DNA from: Thermoleophilia bacterium
GTDB taxonomy: Bacteria > Actinomycetota > Thermoleophilia > Gaiellales > Gaiellaceae
Reading direction: 5' to 3'
Assembly (NCBI GenBank): GCA_025936995.1
Contig: JAICSH010000001.1
Span: 50,394-114,393 of the forward strand
Length of the DNA stretch: 64,000 nucleotides
The notes under the pieces are model-generated. The model did not search any database. It was not told where the DNA came from and saw only the letters and a program-made list of their open reading frames with translations. Each line of letters begins with the position of its first letter. The stretch's first letter is position 1. Shown in pieces: positions 51,052-59,569 of this stretch. Made by a program: the position numbers and the translations under genes.

Positions 51052-52088
51052 ACGATCGCATCGCCCGCCTGCGCAACCTCCTCGAGGAGCCGCTGCTCGT
51101 CACGAACCCGGTGAACGTCCTCTACCTGACCGGCCTCGACAGCTCGAACGTCGCGCTCCTCGTCGAGCCGGATCGCGCGCGGCTCTTCACCGACTTCCGC
51201 TACATCGAGAGCGCGCGGGCGATCGAAGGTGTCGAGGCGGTGCAGACGATGCGCTCGCTCATCGGCTGGCTCGCCGAGGAGCTGAACGGCCGGTTCGGTT
51301 TCGAGGCGAGCGTCCTCCCGTGGACGTTCGCCGAGCAGCTGCGGGAGGGCGGCCTCGATCTCGTCCCGCGCACGGGGCTCGTCGAGCAGTTGCGCGCCGT
51401 CAAGGACGAGGGGGAGCTGGAGGCGTTCCGGCGCGCGTGCGCGATCACGGACCGGATGTTCGAACGGCTCGTGAGCGAGGTGAAGTTCGTCGGGCGGCGG
51501 GAGCGCGACGTCGCGTGGGACACCACGCGGCTCTACCACGAGGAGGGCGCCGACGAGCCGGCCTTCGAGTCGATCGTCGGCTCGGGCCCGACCGGAGCGC
51601 TGCCCCATGCGCGCGCAGGCGACCGCGTCATCGAATCCGGTGAGCTGGTGGTGGTCGACACCGGTTGCCGCGTCGGCGGGTACGTCTCCGACTACACGCG
51701 GACGCTGGCCACCGGGGAGCTGGACGCCGAGCTGAGCGAGGCGTACGACGTCGTGCTCGCGGCGCAGCAGGCGGGTCTCGAAGCGATTCGCGCGGGCGTG
51801 ACGGGCAAGGACGCGGACGCGACTGCCCGGGCGGTCATCGACGGGAGCCCGTTCGCGGGGGCGTTCGGCCACGGTCTCGGTCACGGCCTCGGACTGGACG
51901 TCCACGAGGCGCCGCGGCTCTCGACGGAGAGCTCGGACACGTTCGCCGCCGGCAACGTCGTGACGGTGGAGCCGGGCGTCTACCTCCCGGGCCGCTTCGG
52001 CATCCGGATCGAGGACGACGTGGTCGTGACCGACGACGGCATCGAGAACCCGGTCCGGTTCACGAAAGAGCTCGTCGCCGTCTCCTAG
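51048..52088 (+). CDS. pepQ: M24 aminopeptidase (Xaa-Pro type)
   Basis: 346 residues. The N-terminal creatinase-like domain (about 1-120) starts LRNLLEEPLLVTNPVNVLYL. The catalytic pita-bread domain has metal ligands in VVVDTGCRVGGYVSDYTRTL (two Asp), GAFGHGLGHGLGLDVHE (His), VVTVEPGVYLPGRFGIRIED (two Glu). It removes residues before proline. The gene is translated from an ATG overlapping aroQ, and in many bacteria precedes efp, as here. Could be a general proline dipeptidase. Confidence 0.9.
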   Translation: MNDRIARLRNLLEEPLLVTNPVNVLYLTGLDSSNVALLVEPDRARLFTDFRYIESARAIEGVEAVQTMRSLIGWLAEELNGRFGFEASVLPWTFAEQLREGGLDLVPRTGLVEQLRAVKDEGELEAFRRACAITDRMFERLVSEVKFVGRRERDVAWDTTRLYHEEGADEPAFESIVGSGPTGALPHARAGDRVIESGELVVVDTGCRVGGYVSDYTRTLATGELDAELSEAYDVVLAAQQAGLEAIRAGVTGKDADATARAVIDGSPFAGAFGHGLGHGLGLDVHEAPRLSTESSDTFAAGNVVTVEPGVYLPGRFGIRIEDDVVVTDDGIENPVRFTKELVAVS

Positions 52089-52103
52089 CTACCATCCGCC
52101 GCC

Positions 52104-52670
52104 GTGGCCGAGACGGTCGACACGAACAGTTTCAAGAACGGGATGCACATCGAGCTCGACGGCAAGGTGTGGCGCATCGTCGAGTTCCAGCACGTGAAGC
52201 CGGGCAAGGGCGGCGCGTTCGTCCGGACGAAGCTGAAGAGCCTGGACGCGGGCGCGGTCGTCGACCGCACGTTCCGGGCCGGCGAGAAGTTCCCGCGCGT
52301 GCACACGGAGACGAAGAGCGTCCAGTACCTCTACGACGACGGCTCCGACGTGCACTTCATGGACGCGGAGACGTACGAGCAGTTCGCGCTCCCGCACGCC
52401 GACCTCACGGACGAGCTGCCGTACATGCAGCCGAATGCGTCGGTGCAGGTGCTCAGCGTCAACGGGAAGCCGTCGAACCTGCAGCTCCCGGCGTCCGTCG
52501 AGCTCGCAGTGGTGGAGACCGAGCCGGGCGTCAAGGGCGACACCGTCTCGAACGTGACGAAGCCGGCGACGCTGGAGACGGGCGCCGTCGTCCAGGTGCC
52601 GCTCTTCGTCAACGTGGGCGATCGCCTGAAGGTCGATCCCCGCGAGGGGCGCTACATCTCGCGCGCGTAG
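52104..52670 (+). CDS. efp: Translation elongation factor P
   Basis: 188 residues from GTG at 52104, three KOW/OB-like domains. The tip loop of domain I is HVKPGKGGAFVRTKLKSL, with Lys35 at the position modified in other bacteria. Domain III ends VQVPLFVNVGDRLKVDPREG, then RYISRA. EF-P rescues ribosomes stalled at polyproline. No epmA or epmB homologue is nearby, and the plain Lys loop fits bacteria with other or no modification. The order pepQ-efp-biotin carrier is common. Confidence 0.97.
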   Translation: MAETVDTNSFKNGMHIELDGKVWRIVEFQHVKPGKGGAFVRTKLKSLDAGAVVDRTFRAGEKFPRVHTETKSVQYLYDDGSDVHFMDAETYEQFALPHADLTDELPYMQPNASVQVLSVNGKPSNLQLPASVELAVVETEPGVKGDTVSNVTKPATLETGAVVQVPLFVNVGDRLKVDPREGRYISRA

Positions 52671-52720
52671 GGCGTCCCGAGGGGACGGGAGCGCGCGGTC
52701 GTGGGCGATAAGGTCTGGCC

Positions 52721-54523
52721 GTGCCGTCGCTCGCCGACACGACGATCCGGCTGCTCGGGCAGGAACCGCTCTCGGGGCGGGTGCCGGCGGCCGAGCAGCT
52801 CCGGCTCGCGGAGATCCTCGACAAGGCCGGCTTCGCGTACCTCGAGGTGTCGGGTGGCGGATGCTTCGACGCCGCCGTCAAGCGTGGGGTCGAGAGCCCG
52901 TGGGAGCGGATCCGCGCGCTCAAGGCTCGCGTCAAGACGCCGCTCGGGCTCGCGCTTCGCGGCAGGTTCCTCGTGGGCTCGCGCCCGGTCGACGCCGACT
53001 TCTCCCGCCGCTTCGTAGCCTCGGCAGCCGCGAACGGCATCGACGTCTTCCGGCTCCACGACCCGCTGAACGACGTCTCGAACCTGCGCGAAGCGGCGGA
53101 GGCGATCGTGGCAGCGGAACGCGACTTCGAAGCGGGGCTCGTCTACAGCCCGGGACGCACCGGCGAGATCGAGACGCTGATCGAGCGCGCCAAGATGCTG
53201 CCCGAGCTGGGCGCGGTGCGCGTCCTGCTCCACGACCCGACCGGCTCGCTGCAACCCCATACGGCGGAGGAGCTCGTGCCCGCGCTCGCCGAGGCGAGCG
53301 GGCTCCCGGTCGGGATCTACGCGCAGGGAGCGGGAGGTAGCGCGCTCGCCGCCGCTCTCGCCGCATCGCGGGCGGGCGCACAGCTCATCGCCTGCGCCAT
53401 CTACCCGCTCGCGCTGACCCTCCACCGCGTCTCGGGGGAGGCGCTCGCCGAGGCGCTCGACGGAGCCGGCCTCGGCCCCGGCGTGGACGTCGACGCGCTG
53501 TGGGAGGCCACCGACCTTCTCGACGAGCACATCGGAGACGAGCTCGTGACGCCGCTCGTCCCCCGCATCGCGGTGCTCGCGGCGCGGCACGACCTGCCCG
53601 CCAGCGTCGTCGCGGGCATCGACCACTCGCTCCGGCAGGAGGCTGCAGCCGACCGGCTCGACGACGTCCTCGAAGAGCTCGACCGGATCCGCGCCGAGAC
53701 GGGCTGGCCGCCGCTCGCGTCGCCCATCGGCCAGGTGCTCGCCTCCCAGGCGATCATCAACGTCCTCTCCGCGAGCCGCTATCTCGTCGTCGTCGACGAG
53801 CTTCGCAGCCTTGTCGCGGGCGCTTTCGGCACGCCGCCTGCGCCGATCGACCCCGCGCTCGAGCGCGTCGTCCAGCTCACGACCGACCCCGAGAGCGAGG
53901 AGGACGTCACGCCCCCGCTCGACGAGGTGCGCGAGCGCGCGGGCGACGTCGCGACGAGCGAGGAGGAGCTGCTGCTGCTCGGGCTGTTCGGCGAGGACGC
54001 CGAGCGGCTCTTGCGCGGGATCCGCGGCCGAGGCCGGCGCGACAGCGACGCCGCGGGGGCGATGGACGAGAGCCGGACGCGCCGCATCGCGGAGGTCGTG
54101 CGGATCGTCCAGGAATCGGGGATCGGCGAGTTGACGATCGAGGAGGACGGCATGCGGATCTCCGTCCGCTCGACGCCGGATCTTCCCGCAGCCGCCGCGT
54201 CAGCAGAATCGCCGCTCGTGCTGCAAGAGCCGGGAGAGTTGGCCGCCGCGCCCGTCAGCGGGACGCTCGTCCGGGTCGAGTCGCCGATGGTCGGCACCTT
54301 CTACCGCGCCCCGCAGCCGGGGTCCCCGCCGTTCGTGGAGATCGGCGACGTCGTGGCGCCGGGACAGACGCTCTGCATCCTCGAGGCGATGAAGCTCATG
54401 AACGAGGTGAAGGCGGACGTCGAGGGCGTCGTGCGCGGGATCCACGCCGACAACGCCGCGCCGGTGGAGTTCGGCCAGCTCCTGTTCGAGCTCGAGCCGC
54501 TCCAGGGCCGGCCCGCGCTCTAG
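52721..54523 (+). CDS. accB: Degenerate carboxyltransferase-like domain fused to biotin carboxyl carrier protein
   Basis: 600 residues. Residues 1-430 resemble the carboxyltransferase barrel of oxaloacetate decarboxylase/pyruvate carboxylase: DKAGFAYLEVSGGGCFDAAV, ESPWERIRAL, NGIDVFRLHDPLNDVSNLRE, SPIGQVLASQAIINVL. But the catalytic metal residues are altered. The RDGHQS segment reads DTTIRLLGQEPLSGR, the carbamylated-Lys segment reads VLLHDPTGSLQP without Lys, and the HTHDTSG segment reads IYAQGAGGSA without both His. Residues about 440-480 are the BCCP helical part. The C-terminus is a biotinyl domain with ILEAMKLMNEV (Lys about 558). Thus BCCP for acetyl-CoA carboxylase with a probably inactive barrel attached. 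Confidence 0.85.
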   Translation: MPSLADTTIRLLGQEPLSGRVPAAEQLRLAEILDKAGFAYLEVSGGGCFDAAVKRGVESPWERIRALKARVKTPLGLALRGRFLVGSRPVDADFSRRFVASAAANGIDVFRLHDPLNDVSNLREAAEAIVAAERDFEAGLVYSPGRTGEIETLIERAKMLPELGAVRVLLHDPTGSLQPHTAEELVPALAEASGLPVGIYAQGAGGSALAAALAASRAGAQLIACAIYPLALTLHRVSGEALAEALDGAGLGPGVDVDALWEATDLLDEHIGDELVTPLVPRIAVLAARHDLPASVVAGIDHSLRQEAAADRLDDVLEELDRIRAETGWPPLASPIGQVLASQAIINVLSASRYLVVVDELRSLVAGAFGTPPAPIDPALERVVQLTTDPESEEDVTPPLDEVRERAGDVATSEEELLLLGLFGEDAERLLRGIRGRGRRDSDAAGAMDESRTRRIAEVVRIVQESGIGELTIEEDGMRISVRSTPDLPAAAASAESPLVLQEPGELAAAPVSGTLVRVESPMVGTFYRAPQPGSPPFVEIGDVVAPGQTLCILEAMKLMNEVKADVEGVVRGIHADNAAPVEFGQLLFELEPLQGRPAL

Positions 54524-54526
54524 CCG

Positions 54527-55090
54527 CTACTCGAGCCAGCCGCGGAAGCGCACGGAGCGGCGCGGCGGAAAACGGGAATACGCCTCGTTCTGCGGCGTCC
54601 CCGGCTCGATGCCCGCGCCGTGACGAATGGCCGTCTCGTTGACGGTGTACTCGCTCTCACCCTCCTTGCCGCGGCGCTCACCGTCGGGCCCGATCTCGGT
54701 GTGGCGCTCGCGGCTGCCGACGCCGAGCACGACGCATCCCTCCGGGCCGCCGACGATCGTGTGCTCCGTGTAGGGAGGACAGTGGACGAAGTCCCACCGC
54801 CGCAGCTCGCGCTCCTCGCCCTCGACGATCAGGGTCGCCGTGCCCGCGAGGACGAGGAAGTCCTCCTCGTCGCTCTCCCAGTGGTACATCGACATCGGCT
54901 CGCCCGGCGGGAGCACGTCGATGCCGATGCCGATCTGGTCGAAGAGCGTGTCGCCGCCGAAGTTGGTGCCGCGGCCGCAGCCCTCCGACTCGCGCCAGCG
55001 GACCTCCTCGGCGTTGACGACGAACCAGCCGCCGCCCTTGTAGACGAGTCCGTGCTCGGTCTCCTCGAGCTGCGCCTCCGGGACGTCCAT
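54527..55090 (-). CDS. Cupin-domain protein between accB and accC
   Basis: 187 residues on the opposite strand. The barrel includes IGIGIDVLPPGEPMSMYHWE, then SDEEDFLVLAGTATLIVEGE and DFVHCPPYTEHTIVGGPEGC, with His and Glu placed as cupin ligands. The C-terminal 50 residues (TVNETAIRHGAGIEPGTPQN onward) are an extension shared with proteins of unknown function. It is a homologue of the cupin at 39505-39972. It splits the usual accB-accC operon, so accC must be transcribed separately. Confidence 0.75.
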   Translation of the reverse strand: MDVPEAQLEETEHGLVYKGGGWFVVNAEEVRWRESEGCGRGTNFGGDTLFDQIGIGIDVLPPGEPMSMYHWESDEEDFLVLAGTATLIVEGEERELRRWDFVHCPPYTEHTIVGGPEGCVVLGVGSRERHTEIGPDGERRGKEGESEYTVNETAIRHGAGIEPGTPQNEAYSRFPPRRSVRFRGWLE

Positions 55091-55113
55091 GGCCGGACCA
55101 TAGACTCTGGCCC

Positions 55114-56475
55114 GTGTTCAACCGGGTGCTCGTAGCGAACCGAGGCGAGATCGCCGTCCGCGTGATCCGTGCCCTCCACGAGCTCGGCGTCGAGGCCGTC
55201 GCCGTCCACTCGACCGCCGACGAGGATTCGCTCCACGTCCGGCTCGCCGACCGCTCGGTCCGGATCGGGCCGCCGCCCGCCGCCGAGAGCTACCTCAATG
55301 CGCAGGCGCTCGTCGCGGCCGCCGAGACGACCGGCTGCGAGGCCGTCCATCCCGGTTACGGCTTCCTCTCCGAGAACGCCGACTTCGTCCGCGCCTGCGA
55401 GGAGAACGATCTCGTCTTCATCGGGCCGCCCGCGGACGTGATGGAGCGGATGGGGGACAAGGCCCGGGCGAAGGCCGAGATGCGTGCCGCGGGCGTCCCG
55501 CTCGTGCCCGGGACCGAAGGCACCGCGAGCATCGACGAGGCGCGCGCAGCGGCCGACGACCTCGGCTTTCCCGTCCTCCTCAAGGCCGCCGCGGGAGGCG
55601 GCGGGAAGGGCATGCGGATCGTGACCGAGCCGGAGACCCTCCACGAGTCGTACGAGCGCGCCGCCGCCGAGGCGCAGGCCGCGTTCGGCGACGGGACGCT
55701 CTACGTCGAGAAGGTGATCACGCCGGCGCGGCACGTCGAGATCCAGGTTCTCTGCGACCAGCACGACAACGTCCTCACCTGTGGCGAACGTGAGTGCTCG
55801 ATCCAGCGCCGCCACCAGAAGCTGATCGAGGAGACGCCCTCGCCCGCGCTCGACGACGAGCTGCGGGAGGAGATGGAGGCCGCGGCCGAGCGCGCCTGTC
55901 ACCACATCGGCTACCGCAACGCGGGCACGTTCGAGTTCCTCATCGGCCCCGACGGCTCGTTCTCCTTCATCGAGCTGAACGCCCGTCTCCAGGTCGAGCA
56001 CCCGGTAACCGAGCTCGTCACCGGGCTCGACATCGTCCGGGAGCAAATCCGGATCGCTGCCGGAGAGCGCCTCGCCCACGGCGGTCGCGCCGGGCCGCGC
56101 AGCGGTCACGCGATCGAGCTGCGGATCAACGCCGAGGATCCGGCGCGCGGCTTCGCTCCGGCGCCGGGACGGATCGAGCGGTTCCGGCCGCCGCTCGGGC
56201 CGGGCGTCCGCGTCGACACCTTCGTCGAGGAGGGCACCACGATCACGCCGTACTACGACTCCCTGATCGCGAAGCTCATCGTGGTGGACGCCAGCCGGCC
56301 CCTGGCGATCGAGCGGGCGCGCCGCGCGCTGCGCGAGCTCGAGCTGGAAGGCGTGGCGACGACGCGCGACGTGCTGCACGACATCCTCGACAGCGACGAG
56401 TTCCGGAGCGGCGAGTACTTCACGTCCTTCCTCGAGGAGGCCGGCGCGCGGCTGCCGGCGCTGGCCGGCGCTTGA
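55114..56475 (+). CDS. accC: Biotin carboxylase
   Basis: 453 residues from GTG at 55114. Carboxylates the biotin on BCCP using ATP and bicarbonate. Motifs: FNRVLVANRGEIAVRVIRAL, VHPGYGFLSENADFVRACEE, ATP-grasp glycine loop KAAAGGGGKGMRIV, HVEIQVLCDQHDNVLTCGER, CSIQRRHQKLIEETPSP, FIELNARLQVEHPVTELVTG. Length is normal. Its partner BCCP lies upstream across the cupin gene. accA/accD are not in the window. The stop overlaps the next gene by TTGA. Confidence 0.96.
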   Translation: MFNRVLVANRGEIAVRVIRALHELGVEAVAVHSTADEDSLHVRLADRSVRIGPPPAAESYLNAQALVAAAETTGCEAVHPGYGFLSENADFVRACEENDLVFIGPPADVMERMGDKARAKAEMRAAGVPLVPGTEGTASIDEARAAADDLGFPVLLKAAAGGGGKGMRIVTEPETLHESYERAAAEAQAAFGDGTLYVEKVITPARHVEIQVLCDQHDNVLTCGERECSIQRRHQKLIEETPSPALDDELREEMEAAAERACHHIGYRNAGTFEFLIGPDGSFSFIELNARLQVEHPVTELVTGLDIVREQIRIAAGERLAHGGRAGPRSGHAIELRINAEDPARGFAPAPGRIERFRPPLGPGVRVDTFVEEGTTITPYYDSLIAKLIVVDASRPLAIERARRALRELELEGVATTRDVLHDILDSDEFRSGEYFTSFLEEAGARLPALAGA

Positions 56476-56783
56476 GCCGCGTGCTCGTCGAGGCGGAGGG
56501 GGGCTCGGTCCGCGTGCGCGAGGCCGCGCTGACCGACATCGTGCGGCGGGCGGTCTCGTCCGTCGACGGCGCCCGCCTGCGCAAGGGACGGCGGCGGCTC
56601 GGCGTCGAGCTCGAGAACGGACACGCCCGCGCCGAGCTGCAGCTCTCGGTCGCCTACGGGCTCGTCCTCCCGGAGGTCTCGTCCGCCGTGCAGGAGCGGG
56701 TCGCGGACGCGCTCGCGCGCATGTGCGACGTCGAGGTCGACTCGGTCGACGTGACGGTGGAGGAGCTCGACCGTGCCCGCTAG
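56472..56783 (+). CDS. Asp23/Gls24 family envelope-stress-like protein
   Basis: 103 residues from TTG at 56472 (GTG at 56481 is possible). LTDIVRRAVSSVDGARLRKG and the later LQLSVAYGLVLPEVSSAVQE, ALARMCDVEVDSVDVTVEEL match the Asp23/Gls24 (DUF322) family, found between accC and nusB in many bacteria. Homologues attach to the membrane through partners and respond to alkaline or cell-wall stress. Overlaps nusB by 11 bases. Confidence 0.82.
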   Translation: MSRVLVEAEGGSVRVREAALTDIVRRAVSSVDGARLRKGRRRLGVELENGHARAELQLSVAYGLVLPEVSSAVQERVADALARMCDVEVDSVDVTVEELDRAR

Positions 56784-57165
56784 CGGGATCAGCCGTCGCG
56801 AGGCAAGGCGGGCCGCCGTCTTCATGCTCTTCCAGTGGGACGTCACCGGCAGGCCGCTCGGCTCGCTGTACGAGGGCGAGGTCGACGAGTACACACGACA
56901 GCTCGCCGAGGCCGTGACCGAGCATGCCGGGGAGCTCGACGCGCGGATCACGTCCGCCTCCGACGACTGGACAGCCGATCGCCTCGGCGCGGTCGAGCGG
57001 AACGTCCTGCGCGTCGCAGTCGAGGAGCTCGACGATGGCGAGGTGCCGCTCGAGGTCGTCCTCGACGAGGCGGTGACGCTTGCGAAGCGCTATGCATCCG
57101 AGGATGCTGCGAGGCTGGTGAACGGGATCCTGGGCAAGCTCGTGCGGGAGGAAAACGGGAATTGA
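56773..57165 (+). CDS. nusB: Transcription antitermination protein NusB
   Basis: 130 residues from GTG at 56773. SRREARRAAVFMLFQWDVTG is the Arg-rich N-terminal RNA-binding segment; DWTADRLGAVERNVLRVAVE, then PLEVVLDEAVTLAKRYASED and ARLVNGILGKLVREENG complete the all-helical fold. NusB with NusE binds boxA in rRNA leaders and prevents premature termination. Starts inside the Asp23 gene, and its stop overlaps the TTG of the next gene. Confidence 0.93.
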   Translation: MPASGISRREARRAAVFMLFQWDVTGRPLGSLYEGEVDEYTRQLAEAVTEHAGELDARITSASDDWTADRLGAVERNVLRVAVEELDDGEVPLEVVLDEAVTLAKRYASEDAARLVNGILGKLVREENGN

Positions 57166-57371
57166 GCAGCGACGAGTCGTTGACGCGGGCGGAGGAGCTG
57201 CTGGCGCGGGTCGAGGCCGTGCGCGTCGAGCTGGAGCAGCTCTCGGAGGGAGAGGGCGGCTCGCCGGAGCGCGCGATCGAGCTGTTGGGCGAGCTGTCGG
57301 AGCTCGCAAAGGCGGTCGAGGACGAGCTCACGCGCGCGCAGCGCGCGGCCGAGGCGGATGCACAGTCCTGA
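57162..57371 (+). CDS. xseB: Probable exodeoxyribonuclease VII small subunit
   Basis: 69 residues from TTG at 57162, overlapping nusB by 4 bases. It is a helical hairpin: SLTRAEELLARVEAVRVELE, then SPERAIELLGELSELAKAVE, and ELTRAQRAAEADAQS. That shape and its place between nusB and the prenyltransferase gene are those of XseB. The usual central GELSLEESL reads GGSPERAIE, so sequence support is moderate. The large subunit gene xseA is not in this window. Overlaps the next gene by 14 bases. Confidence 0.55.
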   Translation: MSSDESLTRAEELLARVEAVRVELEQLSEGEGGSPERAIELLGELSELAKAVEDELTRAQRAAEADAQS

Positions 57372-58128
57372 CGAGCTGAAGATCCTCGTCGAGGAGGCGC
57401 TCGAGCGGCTCGACCTCTGGCCCGAGCTGCACGGCCAGGCGACCTCGGTCCGCTACTCGCTCGAGGTCGGCGGCAAGCGCGTCCGGCCGGTGATCGCGCT
57501 CGCCGTCGGCGAGTCTCTCGGCGCACCGGTCGCGCAGGTGATGCCGGCGGGGCTCGCGATCGAGCTCGTCCACACGTTCTCGCTCGTCCACGACGACCTG
57601 CCTGCGATGGACGGCGACGAGGAGCGGCGCGGCAGTCCGTCGACGTGGAAGAAGTTCGGCGAAGGCGTCGGCGTCCTCGCAGGCGACGCCTTGCTCGCGG
57701 AGGCCTTCCGGCTCGCGGCATGCTACGAGTCGTCGGCCGTCGCGCGCGAGCTCGCGGAGGCGACGCTCGGGATGATCGGGGGCCAGTACCTCGACACGAT
57801 GGTCGAGGGGTACGACCTCGCCGCGGTACACCGGCTGAAGACGGGACGGCTCTTCTACGCCTCCGTGACGATGGCGCTCTGGGCGGCCGAGCTGCCCCTG
57901 GAGAAGCAGGAGCCGTGGCGCGCGTTCGCCGAGGAGCTCGGGCTCCTCTTCCAGATCGTCGACGACATCCTCGACGAGGACGGCTACGTCCGCGAGCACG
58001 GCGCCGAGGGGGCCAGGCGCTACGCGGACGAGGCCGCGGAGCGGGCCCGGGGGCGGCTCGTCGCGGTCGACGCGGACACGTCCGCGCTGGGCGACATCGT
58101 CGACGGTCTCGCCGTCCGCACGGCGTGA
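57358..58128 (+). CDS. ispA: Polyprenyl (farnesyl/geranylgeranyl) diphosphate synthase
   Basis: 256 residues. The two Asp-rich motifs are LVHDDLPAMDGDEERRG (DDxxxxD) and FQIVDDILDEDGYV. Also VRYSLEVGGKRVRPVIALA with the substrate-binding Lys and Arg, and GQYLDTMVEGYDLAAVHRLK, TGRLF. It condenses isopentenyl diphosphate onto allylic diphosphates; the chain length cannot be deduced reliably. At 256 residues it is shorter than most (290-300), with the loss after the second motif. dxs, often adjacent, is absent. Overlaps the epimerase gene by 4 bases. Confidence 0.9.
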   Translation: MHSPDELKILVEEALERLDLWPELHGQATSVRYSLEVGGKRVRPVIALAVGESLGAPVAQVMPAGLAIELVHTFSLVHDDLPAMDGDEERRGSPSTWKKFGEGVGVLAGDALLAEAFRLAACYESSAVARELAEATLGMIGGQYLDTMVEGYDLAAVHRLKTGRLFYASVTMALWAAELPLEKQEPWRAFAEELGLLFQIVDDILDEDGYVREHGAEGARRYADEAAERARGRLVAVDADTSALGDIVDGLAVRTA

Positions 58129-58895
58129 CCCTTCCGTCCGGCGAGCAGTTCGAGCTCGCGGCGGGAGGGCATCGCGTGGTGGTCGTCGAGGTCGGCGGCG
58201 GGGTCCGCGAATGGAACGGCGTCCTCCTCGGCTACGCCGCGGACGAGATGTGCACTGCCGGTCGCGGCCAGGTTCTCGCCCCGTGGCCGAACCGCCTGGC
58301 CGAGGGGCGCTACGAATGGGACGGCGCGGAGCTGCAGCTGCCGGTGAACGAGGTGACGAACGGGAGCGCGATCCACGGCCTCGTGCGCTGGGCGAGCTGG
58401 CGCGCGGTCGAGCAGGAGCCGTCGCGCGTCGTCCTCGAGCACGTCCTCCATCCGCAGCCCGGCTACCCGTTCGCGCTTCGGCTGCGCGTCGAGTACCGGC
58501 TCGCGGAGAGCGGCCTTGCCGTGCGGACCGAGGCGGAGAACCTCGGCAACCGGGCCGCGCCGTTCGGCGCCGGACACCACCCGTACGTCATCGCGGCGAC
58601 GGGCCGGGTCGACGACCTCCTCCTCGGCGGAGAGTCCATCGGGGAGCGTCAGGTCGACGAGACGCGGCACGTTCCGGGCGGGTGGCGCGTCGGAGTCGGG
58701 GACGTGACGGTCTGGGCGGACGAGGCGTGGCCGTGGCAGCAGGTCTTCACCGGCGACCTGCCGGACATCGGCCGGCGTGGGCTGGCCGTCGAGCCGATGA
58801 CGTGTCCGCCGCAGGCGCTCCGCACCGGAGAGGGCGTGATCCGGCTCGAGCCCGGCGAGAGCTGGAGCGGCGGATGGGGGATCGAGACGGCGTGA
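58125..58895 (+). CDS. Aldose 1-epimerase family protein
   Basis: 256 residues from GTG overlapping the ispA stop. Galactose-mutarotase fold: VLAPWPNRLAEGRYEWDGAE, NGSAIHGLVRWASW with the catalytic His, FGAGHHPYVIAA with the second His, and the late acidic VEPMTCPPQAL with the catalytic Glu. Interconverts anomers of a sugar. Probably cytoplasmic; substrate unknown (galactose or glucose-6-phosphate-like). Overlaps the methyltransferase GTG. Confidence 0.87.
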   Translation: MTLPSGEQFELAAGGHRVVVVEVGGGVREWNGVLLGYAADEMCTAGRGQVLAPWPNRLAEGRYEWDGAELQLPVNEVTNGSAIHGLVRWASWRAVEQEPSRVVLEHVLHPQPGYPFALRLRVEYRLAESGLAVRTEAENLGNRAAPFGAGHHPYVIAATGRVDDLLLGGESIGERQVDETRHVPGGWRVGVGDVTVWADEAWPWQQVFTGDLPDIGRRGLAVEPMTCPPQALRTGEGVIRLEPGESWSGGWGIETA

Positions 58896-59569
58896 GCGGC
58901 TGGTATCCGGACGAGCGGGACCACGCCGGCCCGGAGCATCTCGACGCGGGATACGCGGCGGGCTACGACGCGAAGACCGGGCTCGATGTGGAGAGCGCGC
59001 TCGTGCACCTGCGCCGGCACGGGCTCGGACCCGAGACGACATTCGTCGACCTGAGCTGCGGAACCGGCCTGCTCGCCGCCGCCGCTGCGGCCGAGGCCCG
59101 GCGTGTGGTCGGAGTCGACGTCTCGCCGGCCATGCTCGAGATCGCGCGCGGCCGGAGCGAGGCGGTCGAGTGGGTCGAGGCGGGATTCCTCACCTACGAG
59201 CACCAGGGCGATCCGCCGCAGCTCGTCCACTCCCGCAACGCCCTCCATCATCTCCGCGACGTCTGGAAGGGCGTGGCGCTCGCGAGAGTCCACGACCTGC
59301 TGGCGCCCGGCGGCGTGCTCGTCCTCCGCGATCTCGTCTACGACTTCGAGCCTCGGGAGGCGGACAGCCGGATCGAGGAGTGGCTCGCGGGCGCGGCGCC
59401 CACTCCTGCGGAGGGCTGGACGCGCGGCGAGCTCGAGGCGCACGTGCGGGACGAGCATTCGACCTTCGCGTGGCTGCTCGAGCCGCTGCTGGTGCATGCC
59501 GGACTCGAGATCGTGGAGCGCGAGGTGGGGCGCGGGATCTACGCGACGTACGTCTGCACGCGGCGGTGA
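58892..59569 (+). CDS. SAM-dependent methyltransferase
   Basis: 225 residues from GTG at 58892. Class I motifs: TFVDLSCGTGLLAAAAAAEA (motif I), VGVDVSPAMLEIARG (post I), VHSRNALHHLRDVWKGVALA, and LAPGGVLVLRDLVYDFEP. The start GWYPDERDHAGPEHLDAGYA is variable between members. Small-molecule or demethylmenaquinone-type substrates are possible, but none can be named. It is translated across an overlap with the epimerase and with tlyA. Confidence 0.85.
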   Translation: MSGWYPDERDHAGPEHLDAGYAAGYDAKTGLDVESALVHLRRHGLGPETTFVDLSCGTGLLAAAAAAEARRVVGVDVSPAMLEIARGRSEAVEWVEAGFLTYEHQGDPPQLVHSRNALHHLRDVWKGVALARVHDLLAPGGVLVLRDLVYDFEPREADSRIEEWLAGAAPTPAEGWTRGELEAHVRDEHSTFAWLLEPLLVHAGLEIVEREVGRGIYATYVCTRR

